Notes: generated by a model not told the origin, from the sequence alone. A DNA stretch of 64,000 bases from Lysobacter antibioticus (GCF_000731095.1 NZ_JMTZ01000032.1:1-64000), one strand, 5' to 3'; shown: positions 36,528-47,549, counted from the first letter of the stretch. Translations and numbers: made by a program.

Positions 36528-37966
36528 CAGGGTTCTTTGGCGTACAGCGGTTCGGTTTCGGTGTAGTCGCGGCCCTGACGATACAGCGCGAGACGGCCCT
36601 GCATGCGCTCGCGCGACTTCGGGTCGAGCTCGCCGTCCTTGAGCCGGGCCAGGGCATCGGTCTGGAACGCGATCGCCTGGGCGAAGTCGCCGTTGGCGGC
36701 GAGCGCGGCGGCGACGGTGTCGAGTTCGGCGGCGCGCAGTTGCTCGCGCCGGGCGATCATGTGCTGGCTCAGGGCCAACGATTGCTTGGCGTCGCGCTGG
36801 CCCGCGATCGGGCAGGTGGCCAGGATCCAGACCCGGTCGTTGCGTGCCTGCGCCATGCCGGCGTCTTCGGCCTTGCGCAGCCATTCGATGGCTTGGCTGC
36901 AGTCGCTGGCCAGGCCGGCGGCGCCGGCGCGGATGAAATCGGCGTAGCCCATCATCGCCTGCGGGTTGCCGCTTTCGGCGCTGCGGCGCAGATGCGGCAG
37001 GGCGCGGCGCAGGGTTTGCGGGCTCAACGACAGGCGGTCGTTGGTCGACAGCAGGATGTTCGCCACCGCCAACGCCGATTCGGCATGGCCGCTGTCGCTG
37101 GCGCGTTCGAGCACCGCCAGGGCGGCGTCGCGGTCGGCGGCAATGCGGCGCGACTCCAGCCCGGTGTAGAGCAGGCGTCCGTACAAGTACTGCGCCAGCG
37201 CTTCGCCGGCATCGGCCTTGCGCTTGATCGCGGCGATCTGGGTGTCGACGTGGGCCTGGTAATCCGGCCAACGCTCGTTGAGGCGATTGCGCTGCGCGGC
37301 GTCGTCGCGCGGCGCCAGTTCCAGCGCGCTGAGGTTCGACGGCGCCTGGCCGTCGCCGAGGAAATCGCCGAGCAGGTGCTGCAACAGCGCGGTCTCGCCG
37401 CCCGATTGCGCGGCCACCGCGGTCATGAACTTCGACAGCTCTTCGGTCTGGCGTTCCGGACGGGTCTTCCAGCCCCCGCCTTCGCGCACGAATTCGGGGC
37501 CGAACACGTAGCGCTCGCCGGTCGGCGGCTGCACTTCGCCGAGCGCGCTATCGGCATCGATCATGGCGACGTGGCTCAGCGACGGAAAGTTGCCGTCGGC
37601 GTGGCGCATCACCACATGGCAAAGCTTGTGCTGTACGCAATGGCGATACGTCGCGCGGCCGTCCCATCCGGCCAGCGCCGGCGCTTCGTACTTCGCGCGC
37701 AGGCCGTACACGGTCAGGCGGTCGGCGAGCGGCAGGCGGCGGACTTGTTCGGTCGAGGCGTACAAGGCGACGTCGCGCAGGAAGGCGTAATGCTGCGCGG
37801 TCGATGCGGCGATCAGCTCGGCGCTCGCGCCGTCGTCCTTGGCGGCGAGCCGGGTGTAGCGGTTCCAGGCCGCATCGACGGCGTTGACCTCGGCCTGGTC
37901 GTCGCCCTGCGAGGCGGCCGTGGCCGGGCCGCACAGCAGGGCAAGCAGCAATAGCGCATAACGCAT
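36527..37966 (-). CDS. Exported Sel1/TPR-repeat protein
   Basis: 479 residues with a signal peptide (MRYALLLLALLCGPATAAS). The middle and C-terminal parts carry Sel1-like helical repeats (AQYLYGRLLYTGLES, AESALAVANILLSTNDR, PQAMMGYADFIRAGAAG). The N-terminal 180 residues are not recognised. It is first in an operon with two bPH2 membrane proteins, so a scaffold role in the same envelope process is likely (inference). Confidence 0.8.
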   Translation of the reverse strand: MRYALLLLALLCGPATAASQGDDQAEVNAVDAAWNRYTRLAAKDDGASAELIAASTAQHYAFLRDVALYASTEQVRRLPLADRLTVYGLRAKYEAPALAGWDGRATYRHCVQHKLCHVVMRHADGNFPSLSHVAMIDADSALGEVQPPTGERYVFGPEFVREGGGWKTRPERQTEELSKFMTAVAAQSGGETALLQHLLGDFLGDGQAPSNLSALELAPRDDAAQRNRLNERWPDYQAHVDTQIAAIKRKADAGEALAQYLYGRLLYTGLESRRIAADRDAALAVLERASDSGHAESALAVANILLSTNDRLSLSPQTLRRALPHLRRSAESGNPQAMMGYADFIRAGAAGLASDCSQAIEWLRKAEDAGMAQARNDRVWILATCPIAGQRDAKQSLALSQHMIARREQLRAAELDTVAAALAANGDFAQAIAFQTDALARLKDGELDPKSRERMQGRLALYRQGRDYTETEPLYAKEP

Positions 37967-37999
37967 GAGGCGTCCTTGTCGAGCCGACGGACCGGCGTC

Positions 38000-38920
38000 C
38001 TATCTCGAACGATAGGGGTTGTCGTCGCCATTGCCGGATGGGCGCAGCGTATAGCGTTTATAGGTCCACTGGTATTGGGCCGGATCGCGGCGCGCAATAC
38101 GTTCTACCGCCGCGTTGAGGGCGATGCAGGCGCGTTGCGGATCGGGATCGGCGATGCCGTCCGGCGCGGCTTCGATGCGCAAGGCGAACGCCGGATGATC
38201 CGGATGCGTGTCGATGCGTTCGCAGTACGCGAACAACACCGTCGCGCCGGTGCGTTCGGCCAGGCGTCCGAGCAGGGTCATGGTCAGCGCGGGCACGCCG
38301 AAGAACGGCGCGAACTCGCCGTCGCCGGCCTTGGGCTGCTGGTCGGGCAGGATGCCGACCACGCCGCCGGCGTTGAGGCGCTTCCACAACTGGCGCACCG
38401 CCGAGCCTTCGGCGCGGACCTGGGTCACACGTTCGGCTTCGGTGTGGGCGCGCACCAGGTTGAGGAAGGCCTCGCCGATCGGCGACTCCGGCGGGCGATA
38501 CAGGATCGCCAGCGGGGTGCGGAAGGCCAGCCACTGGTTCAGCAGCTCCCAGTTGCCGTAATGCGGCGCCGCCACGATCAGGCCGCGTCCGGAAGCGAGC
38601 GCGGCGTCGAACAGCTCGGTGCCGTGCTGCTCGCGCAGCAGTCCGAGATTTTCGGCATGGGGCCGGGTCCACAGGCGCAGGGTCTCGACCGCCTGGCGCG
38701 AGGTGGTGCGCACGATCGCGCGCTGCCACTGCTCGCGTTCGGCCGGCAGCAGTTCCGGGTAGGCCAGCTCCAGGTTGACCCGGGCGACCCGGCTCTCGCG
38801 GGCGTTACGGCGCTGCCACAGCGCGGCGATGGCGTCGCCCAGGCGCATCTGCCAGGACCAGGGCAGGCGGCCGAGCGCGCTGGCGAAGACATACAGCAGG
38901 CGGGCGACGAATCGGGTCAT
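38000..38920 (-). CDS. Lipid A biosynthesis acyltransferase (LpxL/HtrB family)
   Basis: 306 residues. An N-terminal membrane anchor precedes the acyltransferase domain; the catalytic HX4E motif is His120-Glu125 in APHYGNWELLNQW. Further signatures: ILYRPPESPIGEAFL, VGILPDQQPKAGDGEFAPFFG and YQWTYKRY at the C-terminus. It transfers a secondary acyl chain to lipid A at the inner membrane. Whether it is LpxL, LpxM or a paralogue cannot be decided. Confidence 0.92.
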   Translation of the reverse strand: MTRFVARLLYVFASALGRLPWSWQMRLGDAIAALWQRRNARESRVARVNLELAYPELLPAEREQWQRAIVRTTSRQAVETLRLWTRPHAENLGLLREQHGTELFDAALASGRGLIVAAPHYGNWELLNQWLAFRTPLAILYRPPESPIGEAFLNLVRAHTEAERVTQVRAEGSAVRQLWKRLNAGGVVGILPDQQPKAGDGEFAPFFGVPALTMTLLGRLAERTGATVLFAYCERIDTHPDHPAFALRIEAAPDGIADPDPQRACIALNAAVERIARRDPAQYQWTYKRYTLRPSGNGDDNPYRSR

Positions 38921-39074
38921 CGCGCGAGTGTAGCCGCTGGCCTGTGCGCGACCGTGGCGGCCGGACCGTCCGATACGTGCCGGATGCGGCGCAGATCGGG
39001 CCCGGCACGGCGCCGATGCCGGCACGATGCAGGCTTTACACTCGCGTCCGACTTTCCAGATCGTACGAGCCCGC

Positions 39075-39515
39075 ATGCTGAGTCTGATCCAGCGCGTCAC
39101 CCAGGCCTCGGTCGTCGTCGACGGCGAAACCGTCGGCGCGATCGGCCCCGGCCTGCTGGCCCTCGTCGGGCTTGAACCCGGCGACGGCGAACCCCAGATC
39201 GCCCGCATGGCCGAACGCCTGCTCGGGTACCGGGTCTTCGCCGACAAGGCCGGCCGCATGAACCGCGGCCTGGCCGACACCGGCGGCGGCCTGCTGTTGG
39301 TCAGCCAGTTCACCCTGGCCGCCGACACCAGCAGCGGCATGCGTCCGGGCTTCAGCACGGCCGCCGCCCCGGGCCTGGCTGAACCGTTATTCAACCGTCT
39401 GGTCGAAACCTGCCGGCAACGTCATGCCGGAGGGGTGGAAACCGGCCGCTTCGGCGCCCATATGGTCGTCAACCTGGTCAACGACGGCCCGGTCACCTTT
39501 CTCCTCCGGTCCTAA
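39075..39515 (+). CDS. dtd: D-aminoacyl-tRNA deacylase
   Basis: 146 residues, the normal Dtd length. Hydrolyses D-aminoacyl-tRNA to recycle mischarged tRNAs. Family motifs: MLSLIQRVTQASVVVDGE at the start, LVSQFTLAADTSSGMRPGFS and NLVNDGPVTFLL at the end with its GP motif. It is separated from rpoD by a short hairpin. Confidence 0.96.
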   Translation: MLSLIQRVTQASVVVDGETVGAIGPGLLALVGLEPGDGEPQIARMAERLLGYRVFADKAGRMNRGLADTGGGLLLVSQFTLAADTSSGMRPGFSTAAAPGLAEPLFNRLVETCRQRHAGGVETGRFGAHMVVNLVNDGPVTFLLRS

Positions 39516-39518
39516 GAC

Positions 39519-39547
39519 CCGGCCTCCCAGGCCGGACCTGATATACT
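39519..39547 (+). promoter_or_regulatory. Stem-loop and -10 element ahead of rpoD
   Basis: Stem CCGGCCT/AGGCCGG with loop CCC (39519-39535) follows dtd, and TATACT at 39542-39547 is a good -10 box about 40 bases before the rpoD ATG. The stem would overlap the -35 region, so it may act in both termination and promoter architecture. No consensus -35 seen. Confidence 0.45.
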
Positions 39548-39586
39548 GGAGCGTTCCCTACCCTCAATAGCGCGGTGGCGCAGCCC

Positions 39587-41452
<1,866 letters not shown>

Positions 41453-41477
41453 TCGGCGTCGCTTCGGTTGCGTAAGG

Positions 41478-41505
41478 AAACAGGCCCCGCTCGCGGGGCC
41501 TGTTT
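41478..41505 (+). terminator. Rho-independent terminator of rpoD
   Basis: 12-bp stem AAACAGGCCCCG/CGGGGCCTGTTT with loop CTCG, ending in TTT CG TTT. The following 41506-41732 shows no gene. Confidence 0.88.
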
Positions 41506-41732
41506 CGTTTGCGGGGTCGGTTTCTATACGGTGCCTCGCGGCGCGCGGTTTAGAGTGCGGATGACGGCATCAGGTCGTCGTTGCCGATGTCGCGGGCGTT
41601 GCGCTGAGGTATGGGGCGCGGAATCCTCTCAGCGCATCACATCTCATCGCACAACAAAGCACTGCGCTGTATCGCGCCATGCCGGGCCGAGCGAATGAGC
41701 CGCGTCGCTGGGTGCCGGTTCCGGTGCCGCGC

Positions 41733-42098
41733 TCAGCCGTAGAAGAACTGCTCGTGCACGATCTTGCCGTCGCGCACCTTGTACACCGCGACCTCGGCCA
41801 TCGGCATGCGGCCCATGCTCTTGTAGGTCGCGTCGATGCTCATGGCCAGGCTGAACCAGTCGCCGCCGACGGCCGGGTCGCTGCACCAACTGTCGTGGAT
41901 CTCGATCACATCGGCCATGAAGTCGCGGCCTTTCTGGCGGATCGCCGCCAGGCCTTCGACGTTGCCGAGCGGGCCGCCCTGATTGCCGGGCGCCTCGATG
42001 CTGACGGCATCGTCGGCGTAGAGCTCGTCCTGGATCTGTTCGTGCTTGCCTGCGCGGCACAGCTCGACATAGCGGTTGGCGATTTGCTGGGTATCCAT
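41733..42098 (-). CDS. SnoaL-like (NTF2-fold) domain protein
   Basis: 121 residues. The pattern IANRYVELCRAGKHEQIQDELYADDAVSIEAP ... MAEVAVYKVRDGKIVHEQFFYG is the SnoaL/NTF2-like cone fold, used by small isomerases, hydrolases and binding proteins. No catalytic assignment is possible. It stands alone between rpoD and a repeat-rich gap. Confidence 0.8.
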   Translation of the reverse strand: MDTQQIANRYVELCRAGKHEQIQDELYADDAVSIEAPGNQGGPLGNVEGLAAIRQKGRDFMADVIEIHDSWCSDPAVGGDWFSLAMSIDATYKSMGRMPMAEVAVYKVRDGKIVHEQFFYG

Positions 42099-42273
42099 GG
42101 CGGGCGATCCTTGGGGGTGGGGGGCTCAGGATAGGGCCGGGCTCGCCTGCTAGTGGCGGGGAGCGACGCGATTGCAGGCCCTCTCCCGACGAGCGGGAGA
42201 TGAATGCGTCGTGCCGGCCGGCGTCGGCCTGTTGCGATTCGCATCGGGCCTACAGAAAACGACGCAACCAAGG

Positions 42274-42356
42274 GTAGGAGCGGCGCAAGCCGCGACCGCG
42301 ATCTTTCGGTTGCGGCGTAACCATCGGTTCGCGGTCGCGACTCGCGTCGCTCCTAC
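42274..42356. repeat. REPIN: inverted pair of GTAG-type REP sequences
   Basis: One REP begins GTAGGAGCGGC at 42274 and runs to 42300; a second, inverted copy ends GTCGCTCCTAC at 42356. Together they can fold into a long hairpin. This is the GTAG REP type I know from Stenotrophomonas (SMAG) and relatives, mobilised in trans by RayT/TnpA-REP transposases. No such gene is in the window. Confidence 0.8.
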
Positions 42357-42578
42357 TCAGAGGCAGGGTGCCGGTGCTCTGCATCTGCAGCCGCCGTTGC
42401 CGTAAGAATCTTGTAGTTGCTGTGCGCCGCCTCGCGCTAGCGAAGGCAATAGAAGACCCAAAGGGCGGCGCGCAGGGATGCGCGCCGTTTTTCATCGGGA
42501 CAGGGATGTCCCGTATGTAGATCCCTGTGGAGCCATCGCTCGTGCCGGCCTTTGACTCAAAGAGAAGCATTTTTCTTT

Positions 42579-42619
42579 GGTTACCTTTCTTTTGTTGCTT
42601 ATGACAAAAGAAAGTAACC
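42579..42619. repeat. Hairpin repeat GGTTAC...GTAACC
   Basis: Arms GGTTACCTTTCTTTTGT (42579-42595) and ACAAAAGAAAGTAACC (42604-42619) pair perfectly except for one extra C, around an 8-base loop. The T/A-rich arms could terminate transcription in both directions. It looks like a dispersed intergenic element. Confidence 0.7.
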
Positions 42620-42651
42620 CGACGCTTCAGCGGCGGAAGCTCTTAGCGTTT

Positions 42652-42690
42652 GATCCCGATCCCGATCCCGATCCCGATCCCGATCCCGAT
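42652..42690 (+). repeat. Hexanucleotide tandem repeat (GATCCC)6
   Basis: Six perfect GATCCC units plus a final GAT. A likely variable-number repeat in non-coding sequence between the SnoaL-like gene and the AGE-family gene. Confidence 0.95.
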
Positions 42691-42725
42691 CTTGCTTGAG
42701 CGATACGCCGCGAAACCGAAGCAGC

Positions 42726-42751
42726 GCGGTCGCGACTCGCGTCGCTCCTAC
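42726..42751. repeat. Single GTAG-type REP copy
   Basis: A 26-base copy ending GTCGCTCCTAC, identical to the right arm of the REPIN at 42331-42356. The rest of 42099-42827 holds no gene that I can support. Confidence 0.8.
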
Positions 42752-42827
42752 CCCGAAGCAAAGGCCACGTCGCAACGCAAACGGGGCGCAATGCGCCCCG
42801 TTTCGATCCCGCGATAACGCCACGCGG

Positions 42828-44042
42828 TCAACCCTGACGCAACAGCCGCATCACTTCGTAGCACGCGCCCATGGTGTGGTAATCGGTCTTGCCGGCTGGG
42901 CTCTTCTCGTCGCTGTACTTGCGGTTCTCGCGATCGAGGATGCGGTACCAGGCGCCGTAGCGGTGATCGACCATGTGCTGCCAGGCGTAAGCCCACAGCT
43001 TGTCGTACCACTGCCAGTACAGGTCGTCGCCGGTGCGCGCCGCGAGCAGCGCCGCGGTCGCCAGCGATTCGGCCTGGACCCAGAAATACTTGTCGTCGTC
43101 GCAGACCGAACCGTCCGGGGCGAAGCCGTAGAACAGGCCGCCGTGTTCGCTGTCCCAGGAACGCGCCACCGCGAGGTCGAACAGATGCCGTGCGGTCGGC
43201 AGCAGCCACGCCGGTGCCTCGCCACTCGGCGTCAGATGACGGTCGAGGATCAGCAACAGCTTAGCCCACTCGGTCTGGTGGCCGGGCTGGAAACCCCAGG
43301 GACGGAACAGGTGCTTGGGGTCGTCGCGGTGGTAATCCCAGTCGATGTTCCAGTCGCGGTCGTAGTGCTCCCACACCAGGCCTTCGGACTTCGCCGCCTG
43401 GCGCTGGGTCATGTTCTGCGCCAAGGTCAGCGCGCGGTCGAGGTAACGGCGCTGGCCGCTGGCCTCGTAGGCCGCCAGCATCGCCTCGCACATGTGCATG
43501 TTGGCGTTCTGGCCGCGGTAGTCGCTGAAGTTCCAGTCGGCGTCGGCTTCGTCGCGGTACAGGCCGTGCTGCGCCTCCCAGAAGCGCTGCTCCAGCAAGT
43601 CCCAGGTCTCGTCCATCCACGCCGCGGCTTCGTCGATGCCGGCCTTGAGCGCGGTCGAGTAGGCGAGCAGCACGAAGGCGCCGCCGTAGCAGTGGTTCAT
43701 CCGGTCTTCGGGCTGGCCGTCGCGGAGGGTCCAGGCGTAGCCGCCGGTCTCGGCGTTGCGATGCTTTTCGCGCAGATAGCGCAGGCCGTGACGGGCGAGC
43801 TCGCGATAGTCCTCGCGCTCGAATTCGATCGCGGCCATCGCGTAGTTGAAGACGAAACGCGTGCTGCTGACCAGGTGCCGGTGCGAAGCGTCGTAGACCG
43901 AGCCGTCGTCGCGGAAATAGTGGAAGAAGCCGCCGTCCGGGTCGCGCGCGACCGGGTCGTAGAACGCCATCGTGTCGGCGATGTGCGCGCGCAAGGTGTC
44001 GGCCTTGCGGAAATCGGGAAGCGGGTGCAGCGGAAGATTCAT
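42828..44042 (-). CDS. AGE-family epimerase/isomerase, probable mannose isomerase
   Basis: 404 residues, an (alpha/alpha)6 barrel of the N-acylglucosamine 2-epimerase superfamily. Signatures: DPDGGFFHYFRDDGSV, HLVSSTRFVFNYAMA, NANMHMCEAMLAAYEA, PWGFQPGHQTEWAKLLLIL and GGLFYGFAPDGSV. The conserved His residues in these segments catalyse mannose-fructose or glucose-mannose interconversion. Placement behind fructokinase (4-base ATGA overlap) and a GH92 mannosidase supports conversion of free mannose to fructose. Confidence 0.9.
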   Translation of the reverse strand: MNLPLHPLPDFRKADTLRAHIADTMAFYDPVARDPDGGFFHYFRDDGSVYDASHRHLVSSTRFVFNYAMAAIEFEREDYRELARHGLRYLREKHRNAETGGYAWTLRDGQPEDRMNHCYGGAFVLLAYSTALKAGIDEAAAWMDETWDLLEQRFWEAQHGLYRDEADADWNFSDYRGQNANMHMCEAMLAAYEASGQRRYLDRALTLAQNMTQRQAAKSEGLVWEHYDRDWNIDWDYHRDDPKHLFRPWGFQPGHQTEWAKLLLILDRHLTPSGEAPAWLLPTARHLFDLAVARSWDSEHGGLFYGFAPDGSVCDDDKYFWVQAESLATAALLAARTGDDLYWQWYDKLWAYAWQHMVDHRYGAWYRILDRENRKYSDEKSPAGKTDYHTMGACYEVMRLLRQG

Positions 44043-45049
44043 GACTGTTCCTGCATCAGGCGTTCGACATCGGCCGCGCTCGGCATCGCCGCGAAGGCGC
44101 CGTGTCGGGTGGTGGCGAGGGCGCCGGCGGCCGCGGCATAGCGCAGCGCGCCGATGAAGTCGGCTTCGCGTTCGAGGAAATCGGTGAAGCCGGCGGCGTT
44201 CACGCCCAGGGTCGACAGCCGGTGCAGTAAACCGCCGACGAAGGCGTCGCCGGCGCCGGTGGTGTCGGAGGGGGCGACGCGGAAAGTCGGCACTTCGCCC
44301 TGGCGCGTGCGCGTGTGCCAGCGGATCGGCGTGGCGCCGTCGGTGATCAGCACGCAGGTGGCGTAACCGTGCCACAAGCGTTGCAATGCGGCTTCTTCGC
44401 CGCCGAGGTGGCGGGCCAGGAATTCGAACTCGCTGCCGCACAGTTTGATCAGGTCGGCTTCGAGCAGCGCCGCCAGCAGGCGCGGCGCCGGGTCGAAGCC
44501 GGCCGGCCACAGCGACGGCCGCAGGTTCATGTCCATGCTGACCAAGGCGCCGGCCATGCGCGCGCGGCGCATCCCGGCCAGCGTGGTCGCAGCGATCGAT
44601 TCCTCGGTCAGGCTGTTGGAGCAGACGTGGAACACGCCGGCCTCGGCGAAGCTGTCGCCGCTGAAGTCCGAGTCGCGGAACAGCAGGTCGGCGGCCGGCG
44701 GCCGGTAGAAGCTGAAGCTGCGTTCGCCGTCGCCGTCGAGCGAGACGAAAGCCAGCGCGGTCTTGGCCTCGGCGGTGCGCAGCAGGTGGCGGGTGTCGAC
44801 GCCGTAGTCCTGCAACTGCGCGGCGATGAAGTCGCCGAACATGTCTTCGCCCAGCATGCCGACGAAGCGCGCGTTGCCGCCCAGGCGGGCCGCGGCGACG
44901 GCGACGTTGGCCGGCGCGCCGCCGGCGTATTCGACGAAATGACGCGGCTCGCCGGCGACCGACGAGGGACGCGCGAGAAAGTCGATCAGGGCCTCACCAA
45001 AGCAGACGATTGCGCCGTTGCGCGGTTCTGCGGATAGCACAACGGACAT
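44039..45049 (-). CDS. Fructokinase (PfkB family)
   Basis: 336 residues. GGAPANVAVAAARLG at 43-57 and the anion-hole motif DTTGAGDAF at 262-270 with catalytic base Asp268 define a PfkB sugar kinase; the overall pattern fits fructokinases. It would phosphorylate the fructose made by the AGE-family isomerase to fructose 6-phosphate. Its ATG overlaps the transporter stop (TGATG) and its stop overlaps the isomerase start. Confidence 0.9.
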   Translation of the reverse strand: MSVVLSAEPRNGAIVCFGEALIDFLARPSSVAGEPRHFVEYAGGAPANVAVAAARLGGNARFVGMLGEDMFGDFIAAQLQDYGVDTRHLLRTAEAKTALAFVSLDGDGERSFSFYRPPAADLLFRDSDFSGDSFAEAGVFHVCSNSLTEESIAATTLAGMRRARMAGALVSMDMNLRPSLWPAGFDPAPRLLAALLEADLIKLCGSEFEFLARHLGGEEAALQRLWHGYATCVLITDGATPIRWHTRTRQGEVPTFRVAPSDTTGAGDAFVGGLLHRLSTLGVNAAGFTDFLEREADFIGALRYAAAAGALATTRHGAFAAMPSAADVERLMQEQS

Positions 45050-46347
45050 CAATGCATCACTCCCGAAGCCTGGGCGGTGACGTGCTGGCCCTGGCCGGCG
45101 AGCACGCGCGAACCGCGCCAGCCGTACCAGACGATGAAGGCGTAGCACACCACCGGAATTACGAACGAAGGTTGGATACCGATCCGGTCGGACAACACGC
45201 CCTGCAACCACGGAATGACCGCGCCGCCGACGATGCCCATGATCAGCAGGCTCGAAGCCTTGCTGGTCATCGGCCCGAGGCGCTCGATGGCGATGGTGAA
45301 GATGGTCGGGAACATGATCGAATTGAACAGGCCGATCGACAGCACCGCCCACATCGCGACCGAACCCTTCGTGCTCATGGTCAGCGCCAGCAGCGCGATC
45401 GCGGCGACCGCGAACAGCGCCAGCAGGCGGCGCGCATCGAAGCGGCGCAGCAAGGCCGCGCCGATGAAGCGGCCGACCATAGCGCCGCCCCAGTAATAGG
45501 CGAGGTATTCGCTGGCCTGGGCGTGGTCGATGTTGCCGATTTCCGGTGCCGAGATGTAGTTGATCAGGAAGCTGCCGATCGAGACCTCGGCGCCGACGTA
45601 GACGAAGATCGCGACCACCCCAAAGAACAGATGCCGCTGGCCCAGTACCTCGGCGAAGCTGTGGTGCACCGGGTCGGCGCTCTCGGTGGCTTCGGCCAGC
45701 GAGGGGATGCGCATCTGGTACACGAACACCGCGAGCAGCAGCAGGCAGCCGGCGATGATCATGTACGGCATCTGCACCGAAGCCGCTTCATGCGCGCGAT
45801 ACGCGGCTTGTTCGGCGACCGACATCGCCGCGAGTTCGGCGGTGCCGAGCACCGCGGTCGACAGGATCAGCGGGCCGATCACGTACGGGAACAAGGTGGT
45901 GCCGAGCGAGTTCAGCGCTTGCGCAAGGTTGAGGCGGCTCGGCGCGCCGGCCGGGTCGCCGAGCAGGCTGATGTAGGGGTTCGCCGAGACCTGCAGCAGG
46001 GTGATGCCGCTGGCGAGCACGAACAACGCACCCAGGAACAAGGGATACGACGGTATGCGCGCGGCCGGGAAGAACAGCGCCGCGCCGGCCGCGGCCACGA
46101 TCAGGCCGATCACGATGCTGTTCTTGTAGCCGACCTTCGCCACCACCTTGCTCGCCGGCAGCGACATCAGGAAGTAGGCGCCGAAGAAAGTCGACTGGAT
46201 CAGCATCGACTGCGCGTAGTTCATCTGGAACACGGCTTTCAGATGCGGGATCAGCACATCGTTGAGGCTGGTCAGGCCGCCCCAGGTGAAGAAGATCGTG
46301 GTCACCACCGCGAGCGCGGCGGTGTAGGACATGTCGCGACGGGTCAT
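45049..46347 (-). CDS. FucP-type MFS sugar/H+ symporter
   Basis: 432 residues, 12 membrane helices. The opening VVTTIFFTWGGLTSLNDVLIPHLK and FFGAYFLMSLPASKVVAKVGYKNSI are hallmarks of the FucP/NagP/GluP family. Together with the GH92 enzyme, isomerase and kinase it most likely imports mannose (inference). It is linked to lacI by a 4-base overlap (ATGA) and to the kinase by TGATG. Confidence 0.92.
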   Translation of the reverse strand: MTRRDMSYTAALAVVTTIFFTWGGLTSLNDVLIPHLKAVFQMNYAQSMLIQSTFFGAYFLMSLPASKVVAKVGYKNSIVIGLIVAAAGAALFFPAARIPSYPLFLGALFVLASGITLLQVSANPYISLLGDPAGAPSRLNLAQALNSLGTTLFPYVIGPLILSTAVLGTAELAAMSVAEQAAYRAHEAASVQMPYMIIAGCLLLLAVFVYQMRIPSLAEATESADPVHHSFAEVLGQRHLFFGVVAIFVYVGAEVSIGSFLINYISAPEIGNIDHAQASEYLAYYWGGAMVGRFIGAALLRRFDARRLLALFAVAAIALLALTMSTKGSVAMWAVLSIGLFNSIMFPTIFTIAIERLGPMTSKASSLLIMGIVGGAVIPWLQGVLSDRIGIQPSFVIPVVCYAFIVWYGWRGSRVLAGQGQHVTAQASGVMH

Positions 46348-47396
46348 GCGGACTCTCCGGGCGGCGGAACGAGCACCTCGCTGCTGCTGCGTGCCTGCAG
46401 CCGGACGGGGGCGACGGTATGGGCGGGCGGCATGTCGGGGTCGCGCAGGCGCTTGAGGATCAGCTCCGCGGCCTGGCGGCCGCGTGCGCGCGGGTCGACC
46501 GCGATCGTGGTCAGGGTGGGCGAGGCGACCGAGGCTTCGGGAATATCGTCGAAGCCGATGACGGCGAAATCGCCGCCCGGGCGGCGCCCGCGTGCGACCA
46601 GGCCGGCCATCAGGCCCAGTGCGACCGCGTCGTTGTAGCAGACCGCCGCGGTCGGGGCCGGGTCGCGCACGAACAGCGCGCCGGTCTGCTGCGCCGCTTC
46701 CAGGCGGGTCGGCGCGCATTCCACCAGCCACTGTGGCTCGGGATCGACGCCGGCCTCGGCCAAGGCTTCGCGATAGCCCTGGCGGCGTTGCCGGCACGAG
46801 CTCGAATCGCGGTGGCCGCCGAAGAAGGCGATGCGGCGGTGGCCGCGTTCGAGCAAATGCCGCGTCGCCAGGCGCGCGCCGTGGGTGTTGTCGAGGGCGA
46901 GGAAATCCCAGTCGGTGGAATCCAGCTCGCGGTTGAACACCAGCACCGGCGTGCGTTCGCCGACCTGGGCGCGCACGCGCGCGCCGTCGCTGCCTTCGGC
47001 GGGCGACAGGATGATGCCGGCCGGGTCGTGCTCCATCAGCGAAGTCAGCACCGCCTGCTGGCGTTCGACCGATTCGTTGGTGCTGCCGAGCAGGGTGACG
47101 AAGCCGGCCGTGGCCAGCCATTCGTCCACGCCCGCGGCGAATTCGGCGAAGAAGGGGTTGGACAGGTCGTTGATGACCAGGGCCACGCCGGTCGAGACCT
47201 TGCGCCGCAGATTAGCCGCGCCGCGGTGGTAGACGTAGCCTTGGCGCTTGAGTTCGGCCTCGACCCGGGCGCGGGTGTCGGCATGGACCAGCGGGCTGCC
47301 GCGCAGGACCAGCGAGACCGTCGCACGCGACAGACCGCAGGCACGGGCGATGTCGGCCAGGGTGACCCGGCCGCGGGGAGCGGGCGCGTCGTTCAT
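46344..47396 (-). CDS. LacI-family transcriptional regulator of the mannose cluster
   Basis: 350 residues from the ATG at 47396, which has GAGG eight bases upstream; an in-frame GTG at 47405 overlaps that site and is less likely. N-terminal HTH VTLADIARACGLSRATVSLVL at 11-31, hinge AAANLRR-like segment, then a periplasmic-binding-protein-type effector domain (VALVINDLSNPFFAEF, VIGFDDIPEA, LTTIAVDPRARGR). It is the first gene of a four-gene operon and is divergent from GH92. Two matching palindromes between the two starts are the probable operators. Confidence 0.93.
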   Translation of the reverse strand: MNDAPAPRGRVTLADIARACGLSRATVSLVLRGSPLVHADTRARVEAELKRQGYVYHRGAANLRRKVSTGVALVINDLSNPFFAEFAAGVDEWLATAGFVTLLGSTNESVERQQAVLTSLMEHDPAGIILSPAEGSDGARVRAQVGERTPVLVFNRELDSTDWDFLALDNTHGARLATRHLLERGHRRIAFFGGHRDSSSCRQRRQGYREALAEAGVDPEPQWLVECAPTRLEAAQQTGALFVRDPAPTAAVCYNDAVALGLMAGLVARGRRPGGDFAVIGFDDIPEASVASPTLTTIAVDPRARGRQAAELILKRLRDPDMPPAHTVAPVRLQARSSSEVLVPPPGESA

Positions 47397-47448
47397 CGTT
47401 GACACCTCACAAGGGGTGGTCGGTCGGCAATCATGGCTCTCGGCGGCT

Positions 47449-47464
47449 TTTGGATCGTTCTAAA
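47449..47464. promoter_or_regulatory. Putative LacI-family operator, lacI side
   Basis: TTTGGATCGTTCTAAA. In reverse complement it equals the second operator (47550-47565) except for one base. It lies 53 bases upstream of the regulator ATG, so it should give autoregulation of the operon. Confidence 0.75.
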
Positions 47465-47549
47465 TGCCGTCATCCTGCGGCCTCAGGCCCGTCCCTGCAT
47501 TCTGCATTGCAGCATGAAGGGGCCTGGGTCGCGTGTTAGCTTGCCCGCA

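Noticed and set aside
42652-42690. CRISPR array
   Set aside because: Uninterrupted 6-base tandem without spacers; no cas genes. The Cas4-like nuclease at 63725 belongs to a phage recombination module.
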